A stretch of 41,044 bases of DNA from JBOFEH01 sp051650265 (GTDB taxonomy: Bacteria > Bacillota > Clostridia > Lachnospirales > Cellulosilyticaceae): NCBI GenBank assembly GCA_051650265.1, contig JBOFIR010000140.1, positions 1 to 41,044 on the forward strand, in the 5' to 3' direction. Below are positions 23,795-32,963 of the stretch, piece after piece. Below the pieces are notes generated by a model that was not told the DNA's origin, searched no databases, and saw nothing but the letters and a program-made list of their open reading frames with translations. How positions within the stretch are numbered: the stretch's first letter is position 1; the number at the start of each line of letters is the position of its first letter. The position numbers and the translations under genes were made by a program.

Positions 23795-24559
23795 ATGATT
23801 CAAGTAGAGGGACTGAGTAAGACGTTTGAAAGGGTTGTAAAAGAAGGACGTAGGAAAAAGAAGGAGACCTTTTTTGCAGTGAAGGATGTTTCTTTTGAAG
23901 TAGAAAAGGGACAGATCTATGGGATACTTGGGCCAAATGGTGCAGGAAAGACCACATTGCTCAGAATGTTAGGTGGGATTTTGACACCAACAGCAGGGAA
24001 AGTTATGATAGGGGGCTATGATAGCCGTTTGCAAAGCAATGAGATGAAGCAGCTCATTGGCTATTTGTCAGGGAATACAAAACTTTATGGGAGGTTGTCA
24101 CCTAGAGAGCTGTTTGGGATCTTTGGTGAACTGTATGGATTAACTAAGGAAGAGGTCAATGTAGCGATTGAGAAGGTGGAACAGGTAATGGATATGTCGG
24201 CTTTTATGGATAACCGCATTGAACATCTTTCTACTGGGCAGACCCAACGAACTTCTATTGGGCGCTGTCTGATTCACTCACCCAAAGTCTATATTTTTGA
24301 TGAACCGACTTTGGGGCTAGATGTACTAAGTAGTCATGCAATTATTGAATTTATGAAAGAAGAGAAGAAAAAAGGAAAGACGGTACTCTATTCAACGCAT
24401 TACATGGAGGAAGCAGAGTCACTTTGTGATCAAATCTTGATGGTTCATAAGGGAGAGATTATTGCAAAGGGGACACCAGATACACTCAAAGGAGAGCTTC
24501 ATCAGACTAATCTAAGAGATGTGTTTATTAAACTCGTAGAGGAAAGGGGGATGATGTGA
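23795..24559 (+). CDS. ABC transporter ATP-binding protein, NatA-like
   Basis: A 254-residue ABC ATPase with Walker A GPNGAGKTT (46-54), signature LSTGQTQR (near 145) and Walker B VYIFDEPTLGLD (near 165). The short basic insertion after the first strand (KEGRRKKKE) and the C-terminal GTPDTLKGELHQTNLRDVF resemble sodium-export ATPases of the NatA group. AAGGAGGGAG precedes the ATG. Its stop overlaps the permease start (TGATG), so the two form one exporter. Substrate (Na+, a peptide or a drug) is not certain. Confidence 0.9.
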   Translation: MIQVEGLSKTFERVVKEGRRKKKETFFAVKDVSFEVEKGQIYGILGPNGAGKTTLLRMLGGILTPTAGKVMIGGYDSRLQSNEMKQLIGYLSGNTKLYGRLSPRELFGIFGELYGLTKEEVNVAIEKVEQVMDMSAFMDNRIEHLSTGQTQRTSIGRCLIHSPKVYIFDEPTLGLDVLSSHAIIEFMKEEKKKGKTVLYSTHYMEEAESLCDQILMVHKGEIIAKGTPDTLKGELHQTNLRDVFIKLVEERGMM

Positions 24560-26577
24560 TGCGGGCACATATTATACGACAAATCTTAAAAAAAGAGATT
24601 ATTGATATTTTGCGTGACAAAAAGACTTTGTTTATGATGGTCATCTTACCAATCTTGTTGTATCCCTTGATGATCATAGGTGTTAGCCAAATTATGTCAA
24701 TGACTATGAATAGTATGGCACAGAAGACACTTGAGATAGCAGTAGAAGGAGAAATAGGGGTAAAGCTTGAAGCCGAGCTGGTTAAGGTTGTAAAAGATAA
24801 GGGACAACTTCAGATTGTACCCAGTCAAGATGAAAGCAAAGATCTAGAGGCCGGCAAAATTTCGGCATATTTGGAGGTTGGTAAAGAAGGGGATAAGGAA
24901 AAATATACGATCTATGCCAATGAGTCTGAGCCGGATTCGGCTACTGCGAGGTCGCGTATAGAGGAAGTACTAGCTGCCTATAAGCAAATACGCGTTAAAG
25001 AAGAGATTGCATCAGCAGGCTTAGATGAATCCAAACTCTTAGAGCCGATCGTCTATCAGTCAATTAATACAGCACGTAATGAAGAGATGGCAGGTTCATT
25101 CCTAGGCCAGCTCTTACCATTTATTTTGGTAGTGGGCGTGCTTATGGGATGTATCTATCCTGCGATTGATGTGATGGCTGGTGAGAAGGAAAGAGGAACG
25201 TTAGAGACACTTCTAACCTTACCAATCAGTAATCTAGAGCTAATCATTGGAAAATATTTGGCAGTATCGCTCAGTGCGGTTGTTACGGCGCTCTTGAATA
25301 TTATCTCGATTGTGGCGACGATGGGGCTTATGGTAGGAAGCATGGGCATGACGGGAGAATCTTTTACAATGAATTGGGCAGAGATGGCTTTGCCACTTCT
25401 AATTACGATGATTTCTGTATGCCTTTTTGCCATGGTTGTAGCGGCAGTAAGTATGTGTGTTTGTTCTATGGCAAAGAATTTTAAGGAGGCACAAAACTAC
25501 ATTACGCCATTAATGCTGGTTATTATGCTACCATCTTATGTGTCAATGATTCCGACGATCACATTAACACCTGTGATGGCGAGTATTCCGGTGGTTAATA
25601 TTTCATTGCTTATCAAGTCTGTGCTGACTTTTAAATATGATTTTGGGCTTATGAGTATCGTGCTCTTGTCGAATTTAGGGCTTGTGGTACTGTCAGTACT
25701 GCTGTTATCCAAGATGTTTAATTCAGAAGAGGTGCTCTTTGGAGATAGCAAAAGTTTTAGCCTCTTGGAAAAACGTGAAAATATTGCAAAAGGAAGTATG
25801 CCAAGCCTTGGTGATGGGCTTATGGTTTATGCGATTGTACTTCTAGCAAGTATCTATGTAGGGACTATTGCGCAAGCGAAGATGGGATTAGCAGGAGCAG
25901 TTTTGACGCAGGTATGTATCGTGGGCGTACCTTTAGCTGTGATCTTCTATATCAAGGGTGATTTTAGAAAAATTTTGGGGTTACGATTGCCACAGATAGG
26001 GAGTTTGCTTGGTGGAATCATACTGTGGGCGGGGACATTTATTCTTATTACTTTGATGAATCAAGTGATTTTACATCTATTCCCACAGAATATGGAGACG
26101 GTTAAGCAACTGAATGATGTGTTATTTAACGAGAAGAATTTTTGGCTTAATCTCTTGATTGTTGCAGTATGTCCGGCCATATGTGAGGAGGTGCTCTTTA
26201 GGGGATTTTTATTTACAGCATTTAGTACGAGGGGGAAGTATACTTTAGGGATTGTATTATCAAGTATATTATTTGGGCTGATGCACATTGACTTGATTCG
26301 TATTTTACCAACAACCTTGTTAGGTGTAGTATTTGTGTATAGCGTTTACCAAAGTGGAAGCTTACTTGTGTCTATGATTATGCACTTCTTAAACAATGGT
26401 TTAGCAGTATGGCTGATGCATTATGGTGATGGAAAGATAGGTCATTATATGAGTAAAGTGGCGATTGATCCTGTTACTGGTGAGGGATGGTATTGGATAC
26501 TAATAGGGCTTGTAGTCATTGTAATTGGGATTATGCTTTTAAAAATTTCTAGAAAAAGTAGGAAAAATCTAGTATAA
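24559..26577 (+). CDS. ABC-2 permease fused to CPBP (CAAX protease-like) membrane domain
   Basis: The N-terminal ~400 residues are a NatB-type ABC-2 permease. One helix near residue 25 is followed by an extracellular loop (~50-190) and a block of six helices with GEKERGTLETLLTLPIS near 215. The C-terminal part, from ~430, is a CPBP intramembrane protease-like domain. All three of its motifs are present: E543-E544 with R548 (EEVLFRG), H576 (FGLMH) and H609-N613 (HFLNN). ATG 24559 (672 residues) is favoured because AAAGGGGG lies 8 bases upstream. The fusion may let the exporter cleave or protect against a membrane or secreted substrate; that is inference. Confidence 0.88.
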   Translation: MRAHIIRQILKKEIIDILRDKKTLFMMVILPILLYPLMIIGVSQIMSMTMNSMAQKTLEIAVEGEIGVKLEAELVKVVKDKGQLQIVPSQDESKDLEAGKISAYLEVGKEGDKEKYTIYANESEPDSATARSRIEEVLAAYKQIRVKEEIASAGLDESKLLEPIVYQSINTARNEEMAGSFLGQLLPFILVVGVLMGCIYPAIDVMAGEKERGTLETLLTLPISNLELIIGKYLAVSLSAVVTALLNIISIVATMGLMVGSMGMTGESFTMNWAEMALPLLITMISVCLFAMVVAAVSMCVCSMAKNFKEAQNYITPLMLVIMLPSYVSMIPTITLTPVMASIPVVNISLLIKSVLTFKYDFGLMSIVLLSNLGLVVLSVLLLSKMFNSEEVLFGDSKSFSLLEKRENIAKGSMPSLGDGLMVYAIVLLASIYVGTIAQAKMGLAGAVLTQVCIVGVPLAVIFYIKGDFRKILGLRLPQIGSLLGGIILWAGTFILITLMNQVILHLFPQNMETVKQLNDVLFNEKNFWLNLLIVAVCPAICEEVLFRGFLFTAFSTRGKYTLGIVLSSILFGLMHIDLIRILPTTLLGVVFVYSVYQSGSLLVSMIMHFLNNGLAVWLMHYGDGKIGHYMSKVAIDPVTGEGWYWILIGLVVIVIGIMLLKISRKSRKNLV

Positions 26578-26627
26578 TCGGTGATGAATTCATTTACTAA
26601 TCATAGGGCAGCAAAGGAGACAACAAA

Positions 26628-27254
26628 GTGAACACGACAATGAAAAAAATGTTATTAATGTTTATTGGTATTGTACTTATTGGAATTGGTATTGCTATCT
26701 TTGTCAAATCAGGACTAGGATCTGAACCGTTTACAGTAATGACTTTAGCAATGAGCGAGAAGCTAGGCATGAGCCTTACACTTTTCCAAGGTGGGTTCAA
26801 TGTGGTGATTCTCATCGCAGTTTTATTAGTAGACAAATCAAAAGTTTACATAGGGACACTAGCAAATATGTTCTTAATTGCACCAATTATTGAGCTGTGC
26901 ACCCCAGTACTTGAACAAATTATGCCAGGGCAACAAGGATTAATTGTGAACTTAATCTTAATGGCAGTAGGATGTTTGATTATTGCAGTAGGAGTAGGGG
27001 CTTATCTTGGAGCAGATGTAGGGCTAGCACCATATGACATCATAGGTGTTGTCATCTCAGAAAAGACCAAAGTGCCTTATAAATGGGTAAGGATGGCTAC
27101 AGATGCAATCTGTGTCACTGTAGGTCTAATGGTAGGTGGTATAGTAGGACTGAGTACAGTTTGTGCTGTGTTGCTATTAGGACCTTTAGCGGGGTATTTT
27201 AAAGCTAAAACAGAAGAGTATCTGTTAGAAGCACAAGGAGACATCATCTCCTAA
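26628..27254 (+). CDS. YczE/YyaS-like integral membrane protein
   Basis: A 208-residue protein with about five hydrophobic helices and the family motifs GIAIFVKSGLGSEPFTVM (near residue 20) and GADVGLAPYDIIGVVISEKT (near 130). In Bacillus YczE is linked to surfactin and other peptide synthesis, but its biochemical role is unknown. The start is GTG 26628, 8 bases after AAAGGAG; an ATG at 26640 is too far away. It is 50 bases behind the exporter permease and is probably read with it. Confidence 0.82.
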   Translation: MNTTMKKMLLMFIGIVLIGIGIAIFVKSGLGSEPFTVMTLAMSEKLGMSLTLFQGGFNVVILIAVLLVDKSKVYIGTLANMFLIAPIIELCTPVLEQIMPGQQGLIVNLILMAVGCLIIAVGVGAYLGADVGLAPYDIIGVVISEKTKVPYKWVRMATDAICVTVGLMVGGIVGLSTVCAVLLLGPLAGYFKAKTEEYLLEAQGDIIS

Positions 27255-27272
27255 AGTGGTTTGATAGAAAAT

Positions 27273-27303
27273 AAAAAGCGCTGACAAAACGTCGGCGCTT
27301 TTT
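27273..27303. terminator. Bidirectional terminator
   Basis: The stem AAAAAGCGCTGAC/GTCGGCGCTTTTT has 13 pairs, one of them G-U, and an AAAAC loop. T runs follow on both strands. It separates the YczE-like gene (plus) from the amino-acid importer (minus). Confidence 0.92.
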
Positions 27304-27312
27304 GTATGCATT

Positions 27313-28038
27313 TTATCCTTTAAATGAAACCATGGAGACAAAGTCAGCAATGATAGGATCGGTATTGGTAAAGAGTGTTTCCATAGGACCATGGCTAAGA
27401 ATCTTGCCATCATCAATAAAGAGATAATAATCAGCAAATTTTCTTGCAAAGTTGAGTTCATGCGTAACCAAGATGACATCAGAATTTTCCTTGATGGTCA
27501 GTAAGGTTTGCATGACTTCGTAAGCTAGCTTAGGGTCTAGTGCACTTGTAGGCTCGTCAAGCATCAGAACAGATGTACCAGCGACTAATGAGCGGACAAT
27601 TGCTGCGCGCTGTGCTTGCCCACCGCTGATCTGAGAAGGCTTCTTATGTTTGTGCTCTAGAATACCAGTGTGATCCAACCAATATTCCGCACGCTTAGTA
27701 GCTTCCAATGGTGTAAGGCCATAGCTGTGGACAAGGGGGAGGGTGATATTCTCTAATACGGAGAGGTGAGGAAAGAGATTGTTGCTTTGGAATACATAGC
27801 CAATTTCCTTAAGGTATCTAGCGTGTTGTGCGGTATCTAGAAGGTTGATATCATTGAGCATCAGTGTTGTTGCCTGCGTATCCTCTATCGTGCCAAGAAT
27901 CTTGAGAAGCGTACTCTTCCCACCACCACTAGGACCTATGAGTGCAAGTGCGTGGATTTCATCTATCAAGAGTTCATCGATTGCAAGAATGTGTTGATTA
28001 TCGTAGCTTTTAGCTAGGTTTTGAATGTTGATTTTCAT
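27313..28038 (-). CDS. Polar amino-acid ABC transporter ATP-binding protein
   Basis: A 241-residue importer ATPase (GlnQ/GltL group) with Walker A GPSGGGKST (35-43), signature ISGGQAQR and Walker B VLMLDEPTSALD. I chose ATG 28038 because AGAGGTG precedes it and it overlaps the permease stop by four bases (ATGA). A longer frame starting further upstream would run into the permease. It is the last gene of a three-gene importer operon with the permease and binding protein. Confidence 0.92.
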   Translation of the reverse strand: MKINIQNLAKSYDNQHILAIDELLIDEIHALALIGPSGGGKSTLLKILGTIEDTQATTLMLNDINLLDTAQHARYLKEIGYVFQSNNLFPHLSVLENITLPLVHSYGLTPLEATKRAEYWLDHTGILEHKHKKPSQISGGQAQRAAIVRSLVAGTSVLMLDEPTSALDPKLAYEVMQTLLTIKENSDVILVTHELNFARKFADYYLFIDDGKILSHGPMETLFTNTDPIIADFVSMVSFKG

Positions 28039-28790
28039 GCGTTTTTCACCTCTACTTTCTGACTGAGCCATTTGGCAAGAAAACTAAGTGGAATCGTGAT
28101 CAGGAGATAGCCCATCGCCAAGAGCATATAGCCTGTTACAAATTCAAAGGTTTGTGAGTTGAAGATATTAATGAACTGAGTAAATTCAGGAACAGAAATA
28201 AGTGAGAGTAGTGCGGTACTTTTGACCAGTAGACTAAAGTGGCTTGTGAGAGTAGGCAGTGTACTCATCAAAATCTGAGGCATAATAATCTTTTTCATCT
28301 GGATAGAGCGAGGGAGCCCTAGGGTGTGCATAATTTTGAATTGCTGAGGATCAATAGCATGATAAGCACCTTCGAAAGTTTTGGCAAAGTAAGCACTGAT
28401 ATAGCCTGAAAGAATACAAATACCAGCAATAATTGGACTTTTGATCCCTATAGCAGATGTAAAGAAAAAGTAGACGACAATCACATGGACAAGTAATGGC
28501 ACGCCTAGTGCAATCTGTGTATAGGTCTCATATAGATATTTTAAAAATAAATTTTTACTGATGCTCATTAAAAAAAGAAGGATTCCTAAAAGGAAACTCA
28601 CAACAAGTGAAATCATACTAATACCAATAGTGAGTCCATAAGCTTTGAATAATAGAGGTGCATAGGAAAAAAGTACACCTAGCTTAAGTGTAAAATCAGG
28701 GTTTTGATAAATAATAAAAAGTGCGAGTAAGTTTAAGACAGCAAAAACTAACAGGCCGTTGTAGAATTTTTTAAGTTTGAGTGTATTCAA
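28035..28790 (-). CDS. Polar amino-acid ABC transporter permease
   Basis: A membrane subunit with about five helices. It has the HisMQ-type coupling region around IDPQQFKIMHTLGLPRSIQM and a well conserved ISMISLVVSFLLGILLFL segment. TTG 28790 is the likely start, 9 bases after AGGAGG. A GTG at 28799 lies within the ribosome binding site itself and is unlikely to be used. From TTG the product is 251 residues. It is coupled to the ATPase gene downstream and sits 12 bases behind the binding-protein gene. Confidence 0.9.
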   Translation of the reverse strand: MNTLKLKKFYNGLLVFAVLNLLALFIIYQNPDFTLKLGVLFSYAPLLFKAYGLTIGISMISLVVSFLLGILLFLMSISKNLFLKYLYETYTQIALGVPLLVHVIVVYFFFTSAIGIKSPIIAGICILSGYISAYFAKTFEGAYHAIDPQQFKIMHTLGLPRSIQMKKIIMPQILMSTLPTLTSHFSLLVKSTALLSLISVPEFTQFINIFNSQTFEFVTGYMLLAMGYLLITIPLSFLAKWLSQKVEVKNA

Positions 28791-28802
28791 CGTAATCACC
28801 TC

Positions 28803-29627
28803 CTAAAATAAATAGTTAAGACCATAGGATTCATATTTTTTGACATCATCTTGCAAGTACTTGGTACGCATGGCGTCAAAAAAGTGGTTATCTTTAATCT
28901 TTTTGAGTGCACTGTTAATAGCAGATTGAAGTTCAATATCATTTTTTCTCATACCAATTCCCCACCCTTTTACTTCTGGAAGTGGATCAAGAAGTAGCTT
29001 TGTTTGAGTGAGTGAATGACTCCCTTCAATTAAGCTCAAAGGATCGTAGATGAAGGCATCACTAAAACCATTATTGACATCGAGCATTGCTGCAGAAACC
29101 TCACTAAATTCTTTAAGGTTAGCAGATGGCAAGTGTTTCTTTGCCCACATCGCACCAAGGGTACCTTGTTTGACAGCAACAGTAGAGCTAGGGGTATTGA
29201 GCGCTGCCCAATTTGAAATGGTAGCAGATTGATTAAGTAGAAGCGCAAGATCTGATTTTGCATACTCATCAGAGAATGAAATACTTTCAAGGCGCTCTTC
29301 TGTGATTGTCATAGAAGAAATAATGAGATCAATATTTTGGCTTTGTAAGGCTGGAATAAGGCTTGGGTAGTCTAAGCTTTTGATAGTAATGGATACGCCT
29401 AGTTCTTCGCCAAGAGCATTTGCCAGATCAACAGATACACCCGTTGGGTTGCCCGCGGCATCGATTGTCTCAAAAGGTGGAAACTTAAGTTCCATGCCGA
29501 CGATGAGTTCGTCTTTGCCTAGTGATGAGTTTGCTATGGGTCTATGGGTCAATACATACATATTTATAAAGATAAGAAATAAAATAACGAGGCTAATCTT
29601 AATAAGGTAATTTTGATTTTCTTTCAT
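28803..29627 (-). CDS. Amino-acid ABC transporter substrate-binding protein (family 3)
   Basis: A 274-residue extracellular binding protein. An N-terminal hydrophobic segment (near 9-26) lacks a lipobox cysteine, so it is either membrane-anchored or cleaved. The mature part has the family 3 features VGMELKFPPFE, SVDLANALGEELG and DLIISSMTITEERLESI. The ligand is probably a polar amino acid such as glutamine, cystine or an opine; the sequence does not settle which. AAAGGAG precedes the ATG. It is first in the importer operon. Confidence 0.92.
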   Translation of the reverse strand: MKENQNYLIKISLVILFLIFINMYVLTHRPIANSSLGKDELIVGMELKFPPFETIDAAGNPTGVSVDLANALGEELGVSITIKSLDYPSLIPALQSQNIDLIISSMTITEERLESISFSDEYAKSDLALLLNQSATISNWAALNTPSSTVAVKQGTLGAMWAKKHLPSANLKEFSEVSAAMLDVNNGFSDAFIYDPLSLIEGSHSLTQTKLLLDPLPEVKGWGIGMRKNDIELQSAINSALKKIKDNHFFDAMRTKYLQDDVKKYESYGLNYLF

Positions 29628-29660
29628 AAGAACTCCTTTTCTGCAATCGATAATAAATAG

Positions 29661-29689
29661 ATTGTAACACTTAAAGTATAACTAGTAAA
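29661..29689 (-). promoter_or_regulatory. Promoter of the amino-acid importer operon
   Basis: Read on the minus strand: TTTACT, 17-base spacer, TACAAT, about 33 bases before the binding-protein start. It is divergent from the lipoprotein promoter in a very AT-rich gap (29628-29814). Confidence 0.6.
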
Positions 29690-29729
29690 TAACAATAATT
29701 ATTATTAATGTAAAAATGAAATATTTTTA

Positions 29730-29758
29730 TTGTAAAAATTCAATTAATAAAATATAAT
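29730..29758 (+). promoter_or_regulatory. Promoter of the lipoprotein gene
   Basis: TTGTAA, exactly 17 bases, perfect TATAAT. The start codon lies 57 bases further on. Confidence 0.65.
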
Positions 29759-29814
29759 AACAATAAATATTTATTTACATAAGGAATTTAATTGATAGTA
29801 TGGGGGATGATGAT

Positions 29815-30468
29815 ATGAGAAAATTTAGAGGTGTAATGTTAGGTATGGTAATGGGTGCATTAGTATTTGGTCTAACAGGGTGTATTAGTGCACCTCCAGA
29901 ACAAAGTGCTACGACAACAGGAACACAGGAAACACTAGTGGTAAGTGAAACGGCAAGTGCACAGACTACACAAGAGGCGGCTACAGCAGTGCCAGTAGAA
30001 CAGCAAGGTGCTTATAAAGTAGTGGCCAAAGCAGCGGCAGGTGAATTTACACCAACTGATGAGATGAAAAAGGTAATGGCTGGGGATGTAAGTACCTTAG
30101 GCTTCAATCAAATCTATGTAACAGCAGAAGATGATCAGGCAGTGGCTGATGCACTCAAAGCAGGACACTTCTATATAAGCGCAGCAGAATCAGCGCCAAA
30201 GATTCAAATTAAAGGCAAAGATTTGATCATGGGAGATAGTGTATCTATGGCCAATGAAAAACTTATTAAGGTAGAAGTGGCGGACCTTAAATCTGGAAGT
30301 GTTATCAAGGTGATCAACCAGACGGGCGTTGTAGAAGAGAAAAAAGTCATGGGTGAGAAATACGATACCCGTGTAACATTAGATAGTGAAGGGTTCTGTT
30401 TTGTAGAAGTATGGGCAGGTGATGGGACATTAGTAGCTATAACTAATCCTATGTATGTGAAACCATAA
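29815..30468 (+). CDS. Lipoprotein with C-terminal domain resembling the tail of CehA-type PHP proteins
   Basis: From ATG 29815 the product has 217 residues. A signal peptide ends in the lipobox LTGC (C23), so it is anchored outside the membrane. Residues ~28-65 form a Thr/Ala/Glu-rich linker. The remainder (ALKAGHFYIS, then IKGKDLIMGDSV, FCFVEVWAGDG and ITNPMYV) follows the pattern of the beta-sandwich tail of CehA/McbA-type PHP metallohydrolases. No catalytic PHP domain is present. GGGGGA lies 7 bases upstream of the chosen start; an ATG at 29800 precedes that site. Function unknown. Confidence 0.75.
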   Translation: MRKFRGVMLGMVMGALVFGLTGCISAPPEQSATTTGTQETLVVSETASAQTTQEAATAVPVEQQGAYKVVAKAAAGEFTPTDEMKKVMAGDVSTLGFNQIYVTAEDDQAVADALKAGHFYISAAESAPKIQIKGKDLIMGDSVSMANEKLIKVEVADLKSGSVIKVINQTGVVEEKKVMGEKYDTRVTLDSEGFCFVEVWAGDGTLVAITNPMYVKP

Positions 30469-30483
30469 AATAACTAAGAAATT

Positions 30484-30512
30484 TTGATAAATTCGAGAAA
30501 GCTGCAGATAAT
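30484..30512 (+). promoter_or_regulatory. Promoter of the polysaccharide deacetylase gene
   Basis: TTGATA, 17-base spacer, GATAAT (five of six matches in each box). It lies 28 bases before the start codon, in the 71-base gap after the lipoprotein gene. Confidence 0.6.
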
Positions 30513-30539
30513 AAGTGTAAAAACATAAGGAGGGCGTTC

Positions 30540-31292
30540 ATGAGAGTAAAAGCCTTAAGATGGATTTGCATATTAGCTGTAGCTTTACTTATTGGTGCGG
30601 GAAGTAGTATGGCTTATGAAGATCAAGCATGCGCAGGTGCAGAAGCCGAAGCTGAGGCAGAATCAAAAAGGGAAAAAGTTGTCTATCTTACTTTTGATGA
30701 TGGGCCTACACAAGGTGTTACCGAGAAGATTTTAGATGTACTCAAACAATATGATGTAAAAGGAACATTCTTTGTAGTAGGAAAAGAAATCCCTAAAAGA
30801 GAAGCGATTCTAAAGCGTATGTATGAAGAAGGCCACGGTATAGGGTTACACACTTACAGTCATAATTACAAGCGCGTTTATAGTAGTCATGATATCTTTT
30901 TGGAAGAAATGGATCAGACACAGGAAAAGATTAATGAGGTACTAGGTACCACACTAGAAATTAAAGCAATTCGTTTCCCTGGAGGAAGTGCGGGTAGGCT
31001 CAATCAAAACTTTTTTGATTCGATCAATCAAAAGGGATATAAGATTTTTGATTGGAATGTTAATCTCGAAGACGGGGTCAATCCAGGATTGTCTCCTGCA
31101 GAACTTGTAAGGAATGCTAAGAAATGCAAGGCGAATTGTTCGACACGCATTATATTAGCACATTGCAATTCAACTAATAAAAGTACTTATCAAGCCTTGC
31201 CAGGTATTATAGAATATTATCAAAAAGAAGGATATGTCTTTAAAGCGATTGATAACGAGACACCACAGTATTATTATCGATTCAAAAAATAA
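30540..31292 (+). CDS. Exported polysaccharide deacetylase (CE4, NodB domain)
   Basis: A 250-residue carbohydrate esterase that removes acetyl groups from peptidoglycan or another N-acetylated glycan outside the membrane. A signal peptide (residues 1-25) is followed by a short Ala/Glu repeat (AEAEAEAE). The NodB domain has all main motifs: TFDDGP (51-56; D53 and D54), HTYSH (H104 and H108) and RFPGG. The last conserved histidine lies in IILAHCNS. AAGGAGG precedes the ATG. It probably belongs to the PgdA group of peptidoglycan N-acetylglucosamine deacetylases, which protect against lysozyme. Confidence 0.93.
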   Translation: MRVKALRWICILAVALLIGAGSSMAYEDQACAGAEAEAEAESKREKVVYLTFDDGPTQGVTEKILDVLKQYDVKGTFFVVGKEIPKREAILKRMYEEGHGIGLHTYSHNYKRVYSSHDIFLEEMDQTQEKINEVLGTTLEIKAIRFPGGSAGRLNQNFFDSINQKGYKIFDWNVNLEDGVNPGLSPAELVRNAKKCKANCSTRIILAHCNSTNKSTYQALPGIIEYYQKEGYVFKAIDNETPQYYYRFKK

Positions 31293-31337
31293 TAAATTCA
31301 AGCCCACAATAAGCTAGAGGTATTAGTGCTAATAAGG

Positions 31338-31396
31338 AAAAGGATATCTTTGCAGCAGTGACGATCAGGTCTGAGCGCTACAAAGATATCCTTTTT
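31338..31396. terminator. Long-looped bidirectional terminator
   Basis: The 15-base perfect arms AAAAGGATATCTTTG and CAAAGATATCCTTTT close a 28-base loop that may fold further. T runs follow on both strands. It separates the deacetylase gene (plus) from xylB (minus). Confidence 0.85.
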
Positions 31397-31410
31397 GTGT
31401 TGTTTGGAAT

Positions 31411-32916
31411 TTAATGAGAAAGTGACTCACTTAATGCTTTGAATGAGGATTGAAGAGCTGGATAAAGCATCTTGTAAATAGCATAATTTTTTTCATAGAT
31501 GGCCACATCATCTGAATTGACAACAACAGTATGGGAAGTATGAATAAGCGCTTTACAGGCTTCTTCGATCGTTGGATATGCACCACAACCTACAGCAGCA
31601 AGAATAGCAGCACCATAAGCAGGGCCTTCTGCAGCTTCTACAATATTAAGTGAAACATTCAATATAGAAGCAATAATTTCTAACCAGAGAGCATTTCGTG
31701 TACCACCACCAGTGATACGACACTCACTGATACTAATGCCCATATCTTTTAGAATTTCTAAGCTATCACGAAGAGCATAACCAACACCTTCCATAATAGC
31801 TCTGGTCATATGACCTCTTGTATGGGTAGGGCTAAGACCAATAAAAGTTCCTCTTGCATTCACATCACCATGAGGTGTACGTTCACCTGTTAAGTAAGGT
31901 AAGAAGATGAGTCCTTCTGAACCAGCAGGAACTTTTGAAGCTTCTTCGCATAAAACTTGATAGGGATTAGCAGTGTCGATATTTTTGTTCACCTCTTCGA
32001 CCCACCATTGGAGGCAATACGCAGCTGAGAGGATTACTCCCATTTGTGTATATTTTCCGTTTGCATGACAAAAAGAATGAAGACGATTTGTTGCATCAAC
32101 TTTATAGTCATTTGTAGAGGCAAATACAACACCAGAAGTACCGAGTGCAATACTGACAGTGCCATCAGAAACAGTACCAGTACCGACAGCTCCAGCAGCT
32201 TGGTCACCACCCCCGCCTACAATTTTTGTAAGAGGATTAAGGTTAAGGTCTTTTGCAACATCTTCTAGAATAGCGCCATTAATATGATAGCTTTCACAAA
32301 GATCTGGCAGCCATGCTTCGTCAATAGAGAGAAGTGATAGCATTTCTTGAGACCAACACTTATTTTTCACATCAAAGAAGAGTGTACCAGAGGCATCACT
32401 GACATCCATGATATATTGTCCAGTCAGCTTATAACGAATATAATCTTTTGGCAATAAAATATGTTTGATCTGGCTGAAAACATCAGGTAAATGTTCTTTT
32501 ACCCAAACAACTTTAGGACCTGTAAAGCCACAAAGAGCGATATTTCCTGTATAAGCTGACAACTTATCTTTACCAATCACATCATTTAAATAATCACACT
32601 CTTTTTCAGTACGTCCATCATTCCATAAAATAGCAGGATGGAGCACATTCCCGTTTTCGTCGAGCAAAACTAAACCGTGCATTTGACCACTAAAGCTGAT
32701 CCCCTCAATTTGATTGCCCAGATTAGGGAAGCGATTCGTAATCGTTAGAATCGCTTCTTTTGTACCTGACCACCAATCAGCAGGTTGCTGTTCGCTAAAG
32801 CCTGGTTTTGGAAAATAGAGAGGGTATTTGCTTGTAGCAGTATCAATAATTTTACCTGCTTTGTCCATGACAAGTACTTTTACAGAACTTGTTCCTAAAT
32901 CTATGCCAAGATACAT
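31411..32916 (-). CDS. xylB: Xylulokinase
   Basis: Phosphorylates D-xylulose to xylulose 5-phosphate for the pentose phosphate pathway. The product is an FGGY-family kinase of 501 residues from ATG 32916. The N-terminus is YLGIDLGTSSVKVLVMD, with SFSGQMHGLVLLD near residue 75. FGGY-type motifs include GEGGDQAAGAVGTG-like GGGGDQAAGAVG and the C-terminal GGGTRNALWLEI. A GTG at 32925 overlaps the ribosome binding site GAGGTG, so the ATG six bases after that site is the better start. It is 47 bases downstream of xylA, in the same operon. Confidence 0.95.
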   Translation of the reverse strand: MYLGIDLGTSSVKVLVMDKAGKIIDTATSKYPLYFPKPGFSEQQPADWWSGTKEAILTITNRFPNLGNQIEGISFSGQMHGLVLLDENGNVLHPAILWNDGRTEKECDYLNDVIGKDKLSAYTGNIALCGFTGPKVVWVKEHLPDVFSQIKHILLPKDYIRYKLTGQYIMDVSDASGTLFFDVKNKCWSQEMLSLLSIDEAWLPDLCESYHINGAILEDVAKDLNLNPLTKIVGGGGDQAAGAVGTGTVSDGTVSIALGTSGVVFASTNDYKVDATNRLHSFCHANGKYTQMGVILSAAYCLQWWVEEVNKNIDTANPYQVLCEEASKVPAGSEGLIFLPYLTGERTPHGDVNARGTFIGLSPTHTRGHMTRAIMEGVGYALRDSLEILKDMGISISECRITGGGTRNALWLEIIASILNVSLNIVEAAEGPAYGAAILAAVGCGAYPTIEEACKALIHTSHTVVVNSDDVAIYEKNYAIYKMLYPALQSSFKALSESLSH

Positions 32917-32963
32917 AGTTGTCACCTCATCAATGCTTGAATTTGATAGTGTAAAAGTGATTG

